This document shows, in pieces, positions 43,589 to 52,085 of a stretch of DNA of 64,000 nt. Positions within the stretch are counted from its first letter, which is position 1; each line of letters opens with the position of its first letter. The notes below the pieces were generated by a model, which was not told where the DNA came from, did not search any database, and saw nothing but the letters and a program-made list of their open reading frames with translations. The stretch comes from Pandoraea oxalativorans (GTDB taxonomy: Bacteria > Pseudomonadota > Gammaproteobacteria > Burkholderiales > Burkholderiaceae). The translations under genes and the position numbers were made by a program. The stretch is taken from positions 62,001 to 126,000 of the forward strand of contig NZ_CP011253.3 in NCBI RefSeq assembly GCF_000972785.3. Direction: 5' to 3'.

Positions 43589-44806
43589 TCAGGCCATCTT
43601 GCACTCGGTCTTGTCGAGCGGCAGGAACGACTTCCCTGCACTCACGATGTCGGCGTAGTCGTCGGCGTTTTTCATCTTCGCCTTCGCCTTGCCCTTGAGC
43701 AGGTAGTAGTTCTTGAGCACCTGATGGTCGCCCTTGCGAATCTCTTCCGGTCCGGTGAGGCCGTCGTACTTCAGACCTTCCATCGCCGCGATGACCGCCT
43801 TCGGATCGGCGCTCCCCGCCTTGACCATGCCGTCGAGCATGAGCTTGGTGCAGATGTACGAGCCCGCAAGGCTGTAGTTCGGGTTCTGCTTGAAGCGGTC
43901 CTGCGTGCGCTTGACCAGATCGAGGTTCAGCGGCGAGGCCACGGCGTGCCAGTACTGCGCGCCGAAGTACACACCGTCGCACAGATCCGCGCCGAGCGTC
44001 TCGAACTGCTCCAGCCCCGAGGCCCACGCCATCAGGATCGTGCAGTTCTTCTTCATGCCGAAACTCACGGCCTGACGCAGCGTGTCGGACGACTGCGAAC
44101 CGAAGTTCAGGATCAGCAGCACGTCGGGCTTCGCGGCAGCCGCGTTCGTCAGATAGCCCGAAAATTCCTTTTCGGTGAGCGAGTGATAGCTGTTGCCCAC
44201 GTGCTCGATGCCCTTCTCCTTGAAGATGTTCTTCGCGGCGGTGAGCAAGCCTTCGCCGAACACGTACTGCGGCGTGATCGTGTACCAGCGCTTGGCCTTC
44301 GGCATCGATTCGATGAGCGGACGCACCGTCTGCTCAATCGCGCCGAAGGTCGGCACGGACCAGCGGAACGTGGCGTTGTTGCAGTCCTTGCCGGTGATTT
44401 CGTCGGCCCCGGCCGTGGTGATGAAGATGCCACCGGCCTTCTCGGCTTCCTTGCCCATGGCGAGGGCTTCCGAAGAGAGAATACCGCCCGCGAAGAAGCG
44501 GGCGCCCTTCTGCTGCGCGATTTCCTGCACGCGGCGAATCGCCGTTGCGGGTTTACCTTCGGTATCGAGCGTGGTGTAAGCGAGCGGACGGCCGAGCACT
44601 TTGCCGTACTGCTCGACGATGAGTTTCATGCCCAGATCGGCGAACTTGCCGTTGGCAGCGAACGGCCCCGACATGGGCACCGGACAGGCCAGCTGAATGG
44701 CCCCGGTGCTTTGCGCGAACACGTCGCGAGCGGTGAATAGAGAGCCGGGCAGAGACGCCGCGGCGGCGAGCTTCAACAGTTCACGACGATTCAATTGGGT
44801 CTCCAT
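43589..44806 (-). CDS. HAAT-type ABC transporter substrate-binding protein, probable Tat substrate
   Basis: 405 residues. The N-terminus NRRELLKLAAAASL with a cleavage site near DVFAQ looks like a Tat signal. The mature part is a LivJ/LivK-type periplasmic binding protein (IQLACPVPMSGPFAANGKFADLG). First gene of the seven-gene operon. The substrate is not readable, but two cytoplasmic hydrolases in the operon (ureido/amide and M81 peptidase types) argue for an amide, ureido or modified peptide compound. Expression is probably controlled by the divergent GntR regulator. Confidence 0.9.
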   Translation of the reverse strand: METQLNRRELLKLAAAASLPGSLFTARDVFAQSTGAIQLACPVPMSGPFAANGKFADLGMKLIVEQYGKVLGRPLAYTTLDTEGKPATAIRRVQEIAQQKGARFFAGGILSSEALAMGKEAEKAGGIFITTAGADEITGKDCNNATFRWSVPTFGAIEQTVRPLIESMPKAKRWYTITPQYVFGEGLLTAAKNIFKEKGIEHVGNSYHSLTEKEFSGYLTNAAAAKPDVLLILNFGSQSSDTLRQAVSFGMKKNCTILMAWASGLEQFETLGADLCDGVYFGAQYWHAVASPLNLDLVKRTQDRFKQNPNYSLAGSYICTKLMLDGMVKAGSADPKAVIAAMEGLKYDGLTGPEEIRKGDHQVLKNYYLLKGKAKAKMKNADDYADIVSAGKSFLPLDKTECKMA

Positions 44807-44856
44807 TCGGGGAGCAATCGTTCATGGGGTCAAACGCCTTTTTCCCTATCCGTCAT

Positions 44857-44872
44857 ATTTATTATGATAAAT
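44857..44872. promoter_or_regulatory. Dyad ATTTAT-N4-ATAAAT in the GntR/ABC divergent spacer
   Basis: Inverted repeat in an AT-rich stretch 50 bp upstream of the binding-protein start. Candidate operator for the divergent GntR regulator, or part of the ABC operon promoter. Confidence 0.4.
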
Positions 44873-44900
44873 AGGATGGATTTGATCGTAGGTATAATGA

Positions 44901-44921
44901 TTTTCCGTGTCAATCGGAAAA
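44901..44921. promoter_or_regulatory. Inverted repeat TTTTCCG-N7-CGGAAAA
   Basis: Perfect 7-bp arms (44901-44907 and 44915-44921), immediately after a consensus -10-like TATAAT at 44893-44898. Position suggests an autoregulatory operator of the GntR gene. Confidence 0.45.
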
Positions 44922-45018
44922 AATTCCGATGCGGGTCAACCCGGAAAGCAAGACACGACATGCGCTCACCGCTGCGGCGACGCATGTTTCGAGTGCGAAC
45001 AGACTCCTGAGGCGCTGC

Positions 45019-46083
45019 ATGGCATTGGATGCACAAACGGTGCGAGAGCCGTTGGAAATCAAACAGCAAAAGCGGGGCGATCTGGTCGCCGAAGCCATCA
45101 AGCGTCTGATCACGGAAGGCAATCTGTTGCCCGGCGATCGTCTGCCGCGCGAAGTCGAATTGCAGCAAATGTTCGGCGTGTCGAAGAGCACGATTCGCGA
45201 AGCCCTCAAGTCGCTCGAAGTGCAGGGGCTCATCAAAGTGAGCACCGGGCCGTCGGGCGGTGGCATGGTCGTGGAAGTGCCGCTGGAGCGCACCTTCCAG
45301 CTCATGCAGAACTATCTCTTCTTTAAGGAAGTGAGCATTGACGACATCTACACGGTGCGTCAGTTGCTCGAACCCGAACTCGCCGCCGGTGCGGTACCGC
45401 ATCTGACGGAAGCCGATTTCGCGGCGCTCGAGAACAACATGTCGTGTTGCAGTCCGGCGTCGCACGACCGTCACGAGTTGCTGCGTCAGCGTCAGGCCGA
45501 TGTCGATTTTCACGACATTCTCGCGGCCGCCAATCCCAATAGTTTTCTGCGCTTTACGTGCGAACTCGTCAACGAGATGATTCGGCAGCTGATCGTATTC
45601 GGCAACGAAACGCCGCGTCGCGAACACGAGAAGTTCGGCACCGCCAACGTCAACATCCATCGCGAGATCACGGACGCGGCGCGCGCTGGCGACGTCGAGC
45701 GTGTACGTGAACTGATGCACTTCCACATGCAGGAGGCGCGCACGTATATCAAGCGGATGAACGGGAAGCTGCGCGGCCGTCTGATTCTCGATTCGGATAT
45801 CGCGGACATGCAGCAGCGGGTGCGTTCGCAACTTGGTGCGAATGCGGCGCCAGTGTCGCGCCGCAAGCCCGCGGCGAAGACGGGGAAGATCGCCGCGACG
45901 GACGCCGCACCGTCACCGAAGCGCGCGACGCGCAAGGCGACAGGCGTGGGTGAGGCGCAGAAGGTGGCGGCGAAGAAGGTAGTGGCAAGGCCAGCGGTGA
46001 CGAAGAAGGTAACGGCGAAATCCGCCGCGAAGGCTGCGACGTCGCCTAAAGCGCGCACTGCGCGACGCACCTCGTCAAACTGA
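45019..46083 (+). CDS. FadR-subfamily GntR regulator with Lys/Ala-rich histone-like tail
   Basis: 354 residues from ATG 45019 (GAGG seven bases upstream; the ATG at 44929 would add 30 residues and has no binding site). Winged helix at about 20-85 (PREVELQQMFGVSKSTIREAL), FCD effector domain at about 105-260 with His residues in DVDFHDIL, NVNIHREI and ELMHFHM that probably bind a metal. The last 75 residues (280-354) are an Ala/Lys/Arg-rich tail: I count 21 basic and 2 acidic residues, with AAKK- and KSAAKAA-type motifs like histone H1 or AlgP. Ordinary FadR-type regulators end near residue 250. It is divergent from the ABC-hydrolase operon, its likely target. Confidence 0.88.
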   Translation: MALDAQTVREPLEIKQQKRGDLVAEAIKRLITEGNLLPGDRLPREVELQQMFGVSKSTIREALKSLEVQGLIKVSTGPSGGGMVVEVPLERTFQLMQNYLFFKEVSIDDIYTVRQLLEPELAAGAVPHLTEADFAALENNMSCCSPASHDRHELLRQRQADVDFHDILAAANPNSFLRFTCELVNEMIRQLIVFGNETPRREHEKFGTANVNIHREITDAARAGDVERVRELMHFHMQEARTYIKRMNGKLRGRLILDSDIADMQQRVRSQLGANAAPVSRRKPAAKTGKIAATDAAPSPKRATRKATGVGEAQKVAAKKVVARPAVTKKVTAKSAAKAATSPKARTARRTSSN

Positions 46084-46109
46084 AACGGTCGGCGGCGCGG
46101 CGCGAAGAC

Positions 46110-47192
46110 TCACGTCAGCACCGCCGCCGGTTGTTGCTGCGTGCAGCAATGAATGCCGCCGCCACGCCGTGCGACCGCGCGTAACGGCAACTGCACGACG
46201 CGTCGCTCGGGAAATGCTTGCTGCACGATATCGCGGGCATGCGCATCGGCCTTCGCGTCGCCGAAGGACGCCATCGCCACACCGCCGTTCGGCAGGTAAA
46301 AATTCACATACTCCGGCGCGAAGTCGGCATCGGTGGCGAGATCGACGGGCAGCGCATCGAAGTCCGGCGCGCGCAGCAGGCCGATATCGAAGTGTCTGCC
46401 TCGTGCGTCGCGCGCGAGCAGCAGTGCTTTCAGATTTTCACGCATTTCCCGCGCCCATTCGTCGCTGCCCTCGGCACCCGTCGCCAGCAGCACGCCGGGA
46501 CGCACGAAGCTCGCGATACCGTCGACATGCCCATCGGTGATCGTATCGAGCGCCGAACCCGGCAGCCAGACGACTTTCGTCACCCCGAGCCAATGACGAA
46601 ACACCGCGTCGGCTTCGCCGCGCGTCAGACCCGGGTTGCGGTTCTCGTTGAGGATCGACGTCTCCGTCACGATCAGCGTACCGTCACCGTCGACCAGCAG
46701 CGATCCGCCTTCGGCCACGATGGGCGCGAGCGATGGGGTCATCGATGTTCTCTCGGCAAGCGCATGCGCCACACGCTGCGCGACCTTCGCGTCGGCCTCG
46801 ATGCATTGCATCCACGGCTTCCCCCAGCCGTTGAAGTTCCAGCACAGCGCGTGCGGGGTGAGGGCATCGTCGAGCAGGAAGGTGGGGCCGGTGTCGCGCA
46901 TCCAGTGATCGTCGACCGGGATGGGGTAAAGCGTGACGTTATCGGGCAGGGCGCGGCGCGCTTCGTCCAGATGCGCCGGATCGACGGCGACACGTAGCGG
47001 CTCGAACAGGGCGATAGCGTGGGCGATGCGGGACAGTTCGTTCAGGAGCGGCTGGCGCTGCGTAGTTGCGACGACCGAGCTACCCGGCCACGCCATCCAG
47101 CAAGCGGCGTGCGGATGCCATTCCGGCGGCATGCGCCAGTGGCCGATGGCGTTCGTGCTTGCTGCGAGAGGCTTTCCGAAAGATGCCGTCAT
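46110..47192 (-). CDS. Agmatine deiminase family protein
   Basis: 360 residues from ATG 47192. Agmatine deiminases convert agmatine to N-carbamoylputrescine and ammonia. Family marks: MPPEWHPHAACWMAWP, VDDHWMRDTGPTFL, NGWGKPW, AEGGSLLVDGDGTLI, and the C-terminal active-site GGGIHCCTQQ with probable nucleophile Cys349. All residues of the guanidine-modifying fold are there. It lies 64 bp downstream of the molybdopterin-fold gene on the same strand. Substrate specificity within the family is inferred. Confidence 0.88.
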   Translation of the reverse strand: MTASFGKPLAASTNAIGHWRMPPEWHPHAACWMAWPGSSVVATTQRQPLLNELSRIAHAIALFEPLRVAVDPAHLDEARRALPDNVTLYPIPVDDHWMRDTGPTFLLDDALTPHALCWNFNGWGKPWMQCIEADAKVAQRVAHALAERTSMTPSLAPIVAEGGSLLVDGDGTLIVTETSILNENRNPGLTRGEADAVFRHWLGVTKVVWLPGSALDTITDGHVDGIASFVRPGVLLATGAEGSDEWAREMRENLKALLLARDARGRHFDIGLLRAPDFDALPVDLATDADFAPEYVNFYLPNGGVAMASFGDAKADAHARDIVQQAFPERRVVQLPLRAVARRGGGIHCCTQQQPAAVLT

Positions 47193-47256
47193 GATTCGCG
47201 TCGCCGTGAGGAGAAGTGCCGCCAGTGTAGGCGGCGCACGCGCGCTGCGATTGCCC

Positions 47257-47856
47257 TCAGAGGGCCGAAGGTTCTGCCAGATGGACGGTGAGGCGCTTGA
47301 GTGCACGCACCCGGCGCAGTGCGACACGCAGATCGCCGGTCGAAATTAGGCCGATGCCTCCCTCGTCGTCGCCGAGCGAGCGACCGTCGCGCTCGTAGAC
47401 GACCAGCGCGCCGACACCGATCGACGTGTTGTACAGCTCATGCCACGAGAACATGACGGTGTAGCCGTCCGCGCCCTGTGCGAGGACATAGGCCCGGGTA
47501 AAGTCGCGCGCCTGTGGCAAATGCCACTGCGCGACGTCCAGCAGCGCCGTGAGCCGCACGCCCTTGTACTCGCTCGCGCTGCGCACCTTGCGACCGGACA
47601 GACAGACGACGTCGAGCGGCCCGGTCAACTGCGTGGGCAGACGCATGAGCGCGCATAGATCGAAGGAGTGACGGCGTTTGACGCTGCCCGAGACGACGAC
47701 TTCGCGCGACGTGTGCAATGCCGTCGCGGGCGGTGATGCAGAGATCGGGGAGAGGCTGGTCGGTGCAGGACCGACGCGCGTGAGCGGTGCGCCGGTACTG
47801 GCGAGGTGTGCGTCCGGCGCAGCGCCTACGTTCGCGCGCAAGGGGTCGATGGACAT
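47257..47856 (-). CDS. Sulfite-oxidase-like molybdopterin-binding fold protein
   Basis: 199 residues. After a low-complexity Ala/Ser/Pro start (1-50) comes a single compact domain that resembles the oxidoreductase molybdopterin-binding domain: LDVVCLSGRKVRS, then YKGVRLTALLDVA, DGYTVMFSWHELY, LVVYERDGRSLGDDEG and GDLRVALRRVRAL. The Cys in VVCLSG is near the place of the molybdenum-ligand cysteine, but the domain is shorter than in sulfite oxidases and may not bind cofactor. No signal peptide. The ATG at 47856 is chosen; the frame is open to 48015. Confidence 0.65.
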   Translation of the reverse strand: MSIDPLRANVGAAPDAHLASTGAPLTRVGPAPTSLSPISASPPATALHTSREVVVSGSVKRRHSFDLCALMRLPTQLTGPLDVVCLSGRKVRSASEYKGVRLTALLDVAQWHLPQARDFTRAYVLAQGADGYTVMFSWHELYNTSIGVGALVVYERDGRSLGDDEGGIGLISTGDLRVALRRVRALKRLTVHLAEPSAL

Positions 47857-48055
47857 GTTGGATTCGGTGTGTCGGCCTGGGGGAGCCGGTCGCCTCAATA
47901 TAGCGGCCGACCCCGGCGCAGACATACGAAGTCGCTGATAGCGGCTATTCGCGGCGCACGAGCATGAAGAAAGCGCGAAGAAAGGCGGGGCCGAGCAGGC
48001 CCCGTATGTGCTCACTGCTGCCGATGGACGTCACACACGGCGACGCCCGCCCGCA

Positions 48056-51000
48056 TCAACTGCCGTAGCGGGCAGGACTCGCCGTTCCGGTTTTGCCGGT
48101 ATGACGTGCGGCGACCTCCGCCAGCGTGGCGCGCGCTTCCTGTACGTCCGCCAGCGTCTCGCCGCCTTGCAGGGCATCGAGCGCGTCGCGCAGCACGGCC
48201 ATGCATTCCGCGTCGCTCAGCGTGTCCGGTGCGTTGCCGCCGCCCAGACGCAACAGACTATGTGCGGCGCGCAGGGTCAGCATGGGCGATGCTTGTGCCC
48301 GCGCGATTTGCAACGCGTGTTCGAGCCACGGACGGATCGCGTCGTCGGCGTGATGTCCCGCACGCAGGAAGTCCCCCTTCTGACGCAGGAACTCCGCTTG
48401 CCAGTGCCCGTCGCTGCGACGCGCCGACAAGCGTGCACCGCGCTCCGCCGCATGCAAACCGAGTGCGATATCGCCGGTGCCCGCGCAGGCTTCGACGAGC
48501 AGACCGAAGAACATCCCTTCGACGCCGCCCATGATCTCGCTGAGTCGGCCGACGCTGTCGGTAATGCGCTCCAGCCCATTCACATCGCCGCGCGAGGCAA
48601 GCGCCCAGCCGCGAATCGTCTGCCCGGCGAGTGCCCAGAGGGCTACGCCGGTCTCGGACGCCACTTCGGTCGCCTCGCTCGCCAGTGCCTCGGCGGGCGC
48701 GACTTCGCGGCGCAGGCGGCGCAGCATCGCCGCGAACACCAGCGCAAAGGCGAACGAGTAACGGCGGCCCTGCTGACGTCCCATCGCCAGCGCTTCCTCG
48801 CTCGCGGCGAGCGAAGCGTCGTGACGCCCCATGAACCAGTAAGCCCAGGAGAGGAACGAGAGGCCCGTGATGCGCGCGTCTTCTCCGAGGCCGGTGTCGG
48901 CCTGTTCGGGACGGTAGTGCGCCAGGCCTGTTTCCAGCGCCGTGATGGCGCCGCCGAAGTCGCCCTGGCAGCACAGGCTGTTGCCCAGCGCGTAGTACGC
49001 GTGCGCGAGCAGCGGTGAGGCACCGGCTTGCTCGGCAATCAGGATGAGCTTGCGCGCCAGGTCGGTGCTGCGCTCGAAGTCGCTCCACGAGCTGGAGCCG
49101 AGCCACAGTCCCCAGTACACGGGGAAGAGGGCGATGTCGTCGCCCATTGGCTGTGCCAGCGCCAGTGCCGTCTCGAAGTTGTGACGCGCAGGCTCGGAGC
49201 CGTAACCGTGCAGAGAGACGAGCGGCACGCCCATCGCCATGCGCAGTTGCAGTTCACGCGGCGCGGTCTGTGCGCTGGTGCCGGTCTGACGCAGTACGTC
49301 GAGCGCGCTCTGATAGTGGGCGCACGCCTCACGAAATGCCTGACGGCCGGTCGCGTACTCGCCGGCGAGGCGGTAGTGCTCTATGGCGGCGTCGGGTTCG
49401 TCGGCCTGACGGAAGTGCCACGCCAGCACTTCGGGCTCGGTTTGAACGGCAGCGTGATCGCGCATCGCCAGCGCAATGCGGCGGTGCGGGTCTTGTCGGC
49501 GCTCTTGCGGCTGTGCGTCGTACGCGGCTTTATGCAGCAGTGCGTGACGGAAAACGTAGCGTCCGAGATCCTGTCGCTGCACGAGCGCGCAGGCGACGAG
49601 CGTGTCCAGCGCGCGCTCGACGAGCGCCATCGAACGGCCGCTCGCGGCGGCCAGCAATTCCGCGTGGAACTCATGTCCGAGGCACGACGCGAAGTGCGCC
49701 ACGGGCTTGGCGCTGCCCGCCGCGTCGATGCGCGCCATCATCAGTTCCTGAAGGCTCGCGGGCATCGGCATGGCGTTCGCCGCGTTGCGTCCGCCTTGCT
49801 GTGCGGCCGTCGCGCGTGCCAGTTCCTGAAGGAACAGCGGCACGCCTTCGGCCAGGTGCACGATGCGCTCGCGCATCGCGGCAGGTAGGGCGACGCGCGG
49901 CGTGGCGGCCCGCACGATGGAAGCCGCGGCCCCGGCGTCGAGCGGGGCGAGATCGATGCGGCGAAGTCCGACGGTATGCCGCCAGGGCAACTCGAACTCG
50001 GGGCGCGCACCAACGATCAGCAAACGTCCGCCCGGCGCATTCTCCGCCATCACGGCGAGCAACTCCTGCGTCGGCGGGTCGGCCCAGTGTGCGTCGTCGA
50101 GCGTGATCACGCCGCCGTCCGGCAACAGCGCGGCGAGCAGCGTGGGCGCTTCGTTGAGCACGGCCTGCTTCCACGCATGCGGTACGTTGCCGTCGGCATG
50201 CATGTCGAACAGCGCGCGCAGGCGCCTCAGGGCGAGCAGTGCGGGTTGCGGCAACTGCGAGGCCTCGATCGTCGACTGGGCGCGCAGCCAGCGCGCGATC
50301 GGATGGAACGGTGTGCCTGCGCCGTCCTGCGCGCAGGCGAGATCGATCGAGCGCAGACCGCCCGTCTCGACGAAGTGACGCACGAGTGCCGTCTTGCCGA
50401 TGCCCGCTTCGCCGATGACCAGCGCCAGCACGCCGTGGCCGGTGCTGGCGTCGCGCATGGCCGCGTGAGCGGCGGCGAGCTCGGCCAGTGCGGCGTCGCG
50501 CCCGAAAAGCGTGGCAGCGCGGCGGCGCGAACGACGCTCGGGCGTGGGGTCCGGGTTGACGCGAAAGACCGGGATCTCGCGATTGCCGTGACGCTCGCGC
50601 ACGCTGCCGTGCTCCGTCGTGGCGATGGCGACGCCGATGAGACGCTGCGTGGCGTCGCAGATCACGACTTCGCCGGGCAGCGCCATGTCGGCGAGTTGCG
50701 TGGCCGAGCGCGACACGCGACCGCCCGTGTCGGGGCTGTCGTCGGCCGCCGAACTGATCACGAGACCGGTATGAACGCCCGCGCCGATGCCCACGCGTAC
50801 GGTGCTCGCCTGCACGCAGCGCATGGCGGCTTCGACGGCATGACGTCCCGCACCTTCCAGTGCCGTGGGATAACCGAAGTAGCCGAGCAGGCCGCCGGTC
50901 GGGGTGCGCAACGTGTAGCCCCACGACTGGCGCAGGATCGTTTCGCACTGCACGAGGGGCGGGCGCATCATCGCGACGAGCTGGTCGGGATCGTCCACGC

Positions 51001-51826
51001 CGTTGGGCGCGAGTTCGATCGCGACGACGGTGATCTGACGACGCTCGGGGCCAGTCGCGCGCTGCTCCATGCGGGCGGGCGGCGTCTCGAGCAGTTGCGT
51101 CAGCGCGTCGCCGGGCAACTCGCCGAGTTCTTCGTGGAGGATGTCGCACAGACGGCGGTATTCCGTCTCGGCTTCGTCGCGACGGCCGGCGCGCAGCAGC
51201 AGCGCGATCCGACAATGCCAGCCGGTTTCGTCGAAGGGGGCCAGCGCCACGAGCTGACGCGCGTGTGCCAGCGCCTGATCGAGATCGCCCAGACGGGCGT
51301 AACCGTCCGCAAGCAGACGTTCGCCGAAAACACGGCGACGCTGATATTCGTCGCGTTGCAGTTCGATCCACTGTTCGAGATCGGGCGTGTCGCGCACCGA
51401 GAGGCCGTGAAGGAACGGCCCCTGATAGAGCGCGACGGCGTCCGCCAGATGCTGAAGGTGCGCCGCAAGATCGAGCCCGGTGACGGTGTCGAGCGTGCGG
51501 TTCGCCTGCTCGATCATGCTCGCGAAGACATGCGCGTCGATCCACAGCCCGGTTTCCGGACGCAGACGCACGACCTGACGATCGGATTCGAAGAGTTCGT
51601 CGCCGAGGGTGTCGCGCAGATGGAACAGCATGCGCTTGAGCTTGTCGCGTCCGCCCTGGCCGTCTTCGTCCGGCCGATCGGCCAGCGCGCCGCGGGTGTG
51701 ATAGCCCGGTTGCAGGGCGAGATAGGCGAGCAGGCCGCGCGCTTTCGTGTACTTCACGGCGCAGGCCTGTTTGCCTTGTTCGACCCGCATCGGTCCGAGC
51801 AGGTAGAGCGATCTGTTGGCTTGCAT
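48056..51826 (-). CDS. Large BTAD / nucleotide-cyclase-like / ATPase / TPR regulatory protein
   Basis: 1256 residues from ATG 51826. Order: winged helix of the SARP/OmpR kind (about 5-100), BTAD helical repeats (about 100-250), class III cyclase-like domain (about 264-399), STAND-type ATPase with Walker A GEAGIGKT (472-479) and Walker B GVITLDDAHW (about 572-581), then TPR-like helices to the end. The cyclase domain has lost its metal sites: the usual CDLVGS reads AIELAPN and the usual GDG reads TGG, so catalysis is unlikely. Such proteins are signal-integrating transcription activators; targets unknown. Monocistronic. Upstream in-frame ATG at 51895 is possible. Confidence 0.85.
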   Translation of the reverse strand: MQANRSLYLLGPMRVEQGKQACAVKYTKARGLLAYLALQPGYHTRGALADRPDEDGQGGRDKLKRMLFHLRDTLGDELFESDRQVVRLRPETGLWIDAHVFASMIEQANRTLDTVTGLDLAAHLQHLADAVALYQGPFLHGLSVRDTPDLEQWIELQRDEYQRRRVFGERLLADGYARLGDLDQALAHARQLVALAPFDETGWHCRIALLLRAGRRDEAETEYRRLCDILHEELGELPGDALTQLLETPPARMEQRATGPERRQITVVAIELAPNGVDDPDQLVAMMRPPLVQCETILRQSWGYTLRTPTGGLLGYFGYPTALEGAGRHAVEAAMRCVQASTVRVGIGAGVHTGLVISSAADDSPDTGGRVSRSATQLADMALPGEVVICDATQRLIGVAIATTEHGSVRERHGNREIPVFRVNPDPTPERRSRRRAATLFGRDAALAELAAAHAAMRDASTGHGVLALVIGEAGIGKTALVRHFVETGGLRSIDLACAQDGAGTPFHPIARWLRAQSTIEASQLPQPALLALRRLRALFDMHADGNVPHAWKQAVLNEAPTLLAALLPDGGVITLDDAHWADPPTQELLAVMAENAPGGRLLIVGARPEFELPWRHTVGLRRIDLAPLDAGAAASIVRAATPRVALPAAMRERIVHLAEGVPLFLQELARATAAQQGGRNAANAMPMPASLQELMMARIDAAGSAKPVAHFASCLGHEFHAELLAAASGRSMALVERALDTLVACALVQRQDLGRYVFRHALLHKAAYDAQPQERRQDPHRRIALAMRDHAAVQTEPEVLAWHFRQADEPDAAIEHYRLAGEYATGRQAFREACAHYQSALDVLRQTGTSAQTAPRELQLRMAMGVPLVSLHGYGSEPARHNFETALALAQPMGDDIALFPVYWGLWLGSSSWSDFERSTDLARKLILIAEQAGASPLLAHAYYALGNSLCCQGDFGGAITALETGLAHYRPEQADTGLGEDARITGLSFLSWAYWFMGRHDASLAASEEALAMGRQQGRRYSFAFALVFAAMLRRLRREVAPAEALASEATEVASETGVALWALAGQTIRGWALASRGDVNGLERITDSVGRLSEIMGGVEGMFFGLLVEACAGTGDIALGLHAAERGARLSARRSDGHWQAEFLRQKGDFLRAGHHADDAIRPWLEHALQIARAQASPMLTLRAAHSLLRLGGGNAPDTLSDAECMAVLRDALDALQGGETLADVQEARATLAEVAARHTGKTGTASPARYGS

Positions 51827-52085
51827 TGTCCTTGGACGGCAAATAAGCAAAACCGGCGGGGCCGCGAGGGCATGCGCCGGTATTGCGAATTTCATGATGT
51901 CATCCCGTCGGCATGCCAACGAGATGCCAAGGCCGTTCCGGGGGGGCTCCGGCCGAATGCTTTAGGTATTACATACCGAAGTATAAACAGGTGTCTTAAA
52001 TCCGTCGGAAATACCTTAAAGAATCGCTCATGAATCCCCGCAGTGTCATGCGCGCGCCATGAGGATGTGCCAGTGGCCGCAACCT

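Noticed and set aside
49671..51842. 723-codon minus-strand frame inside the BTAD regulator gene
   Set aside because: Arg/Ala-rich frame-shifted shadow of the same gene; no family resemblance.
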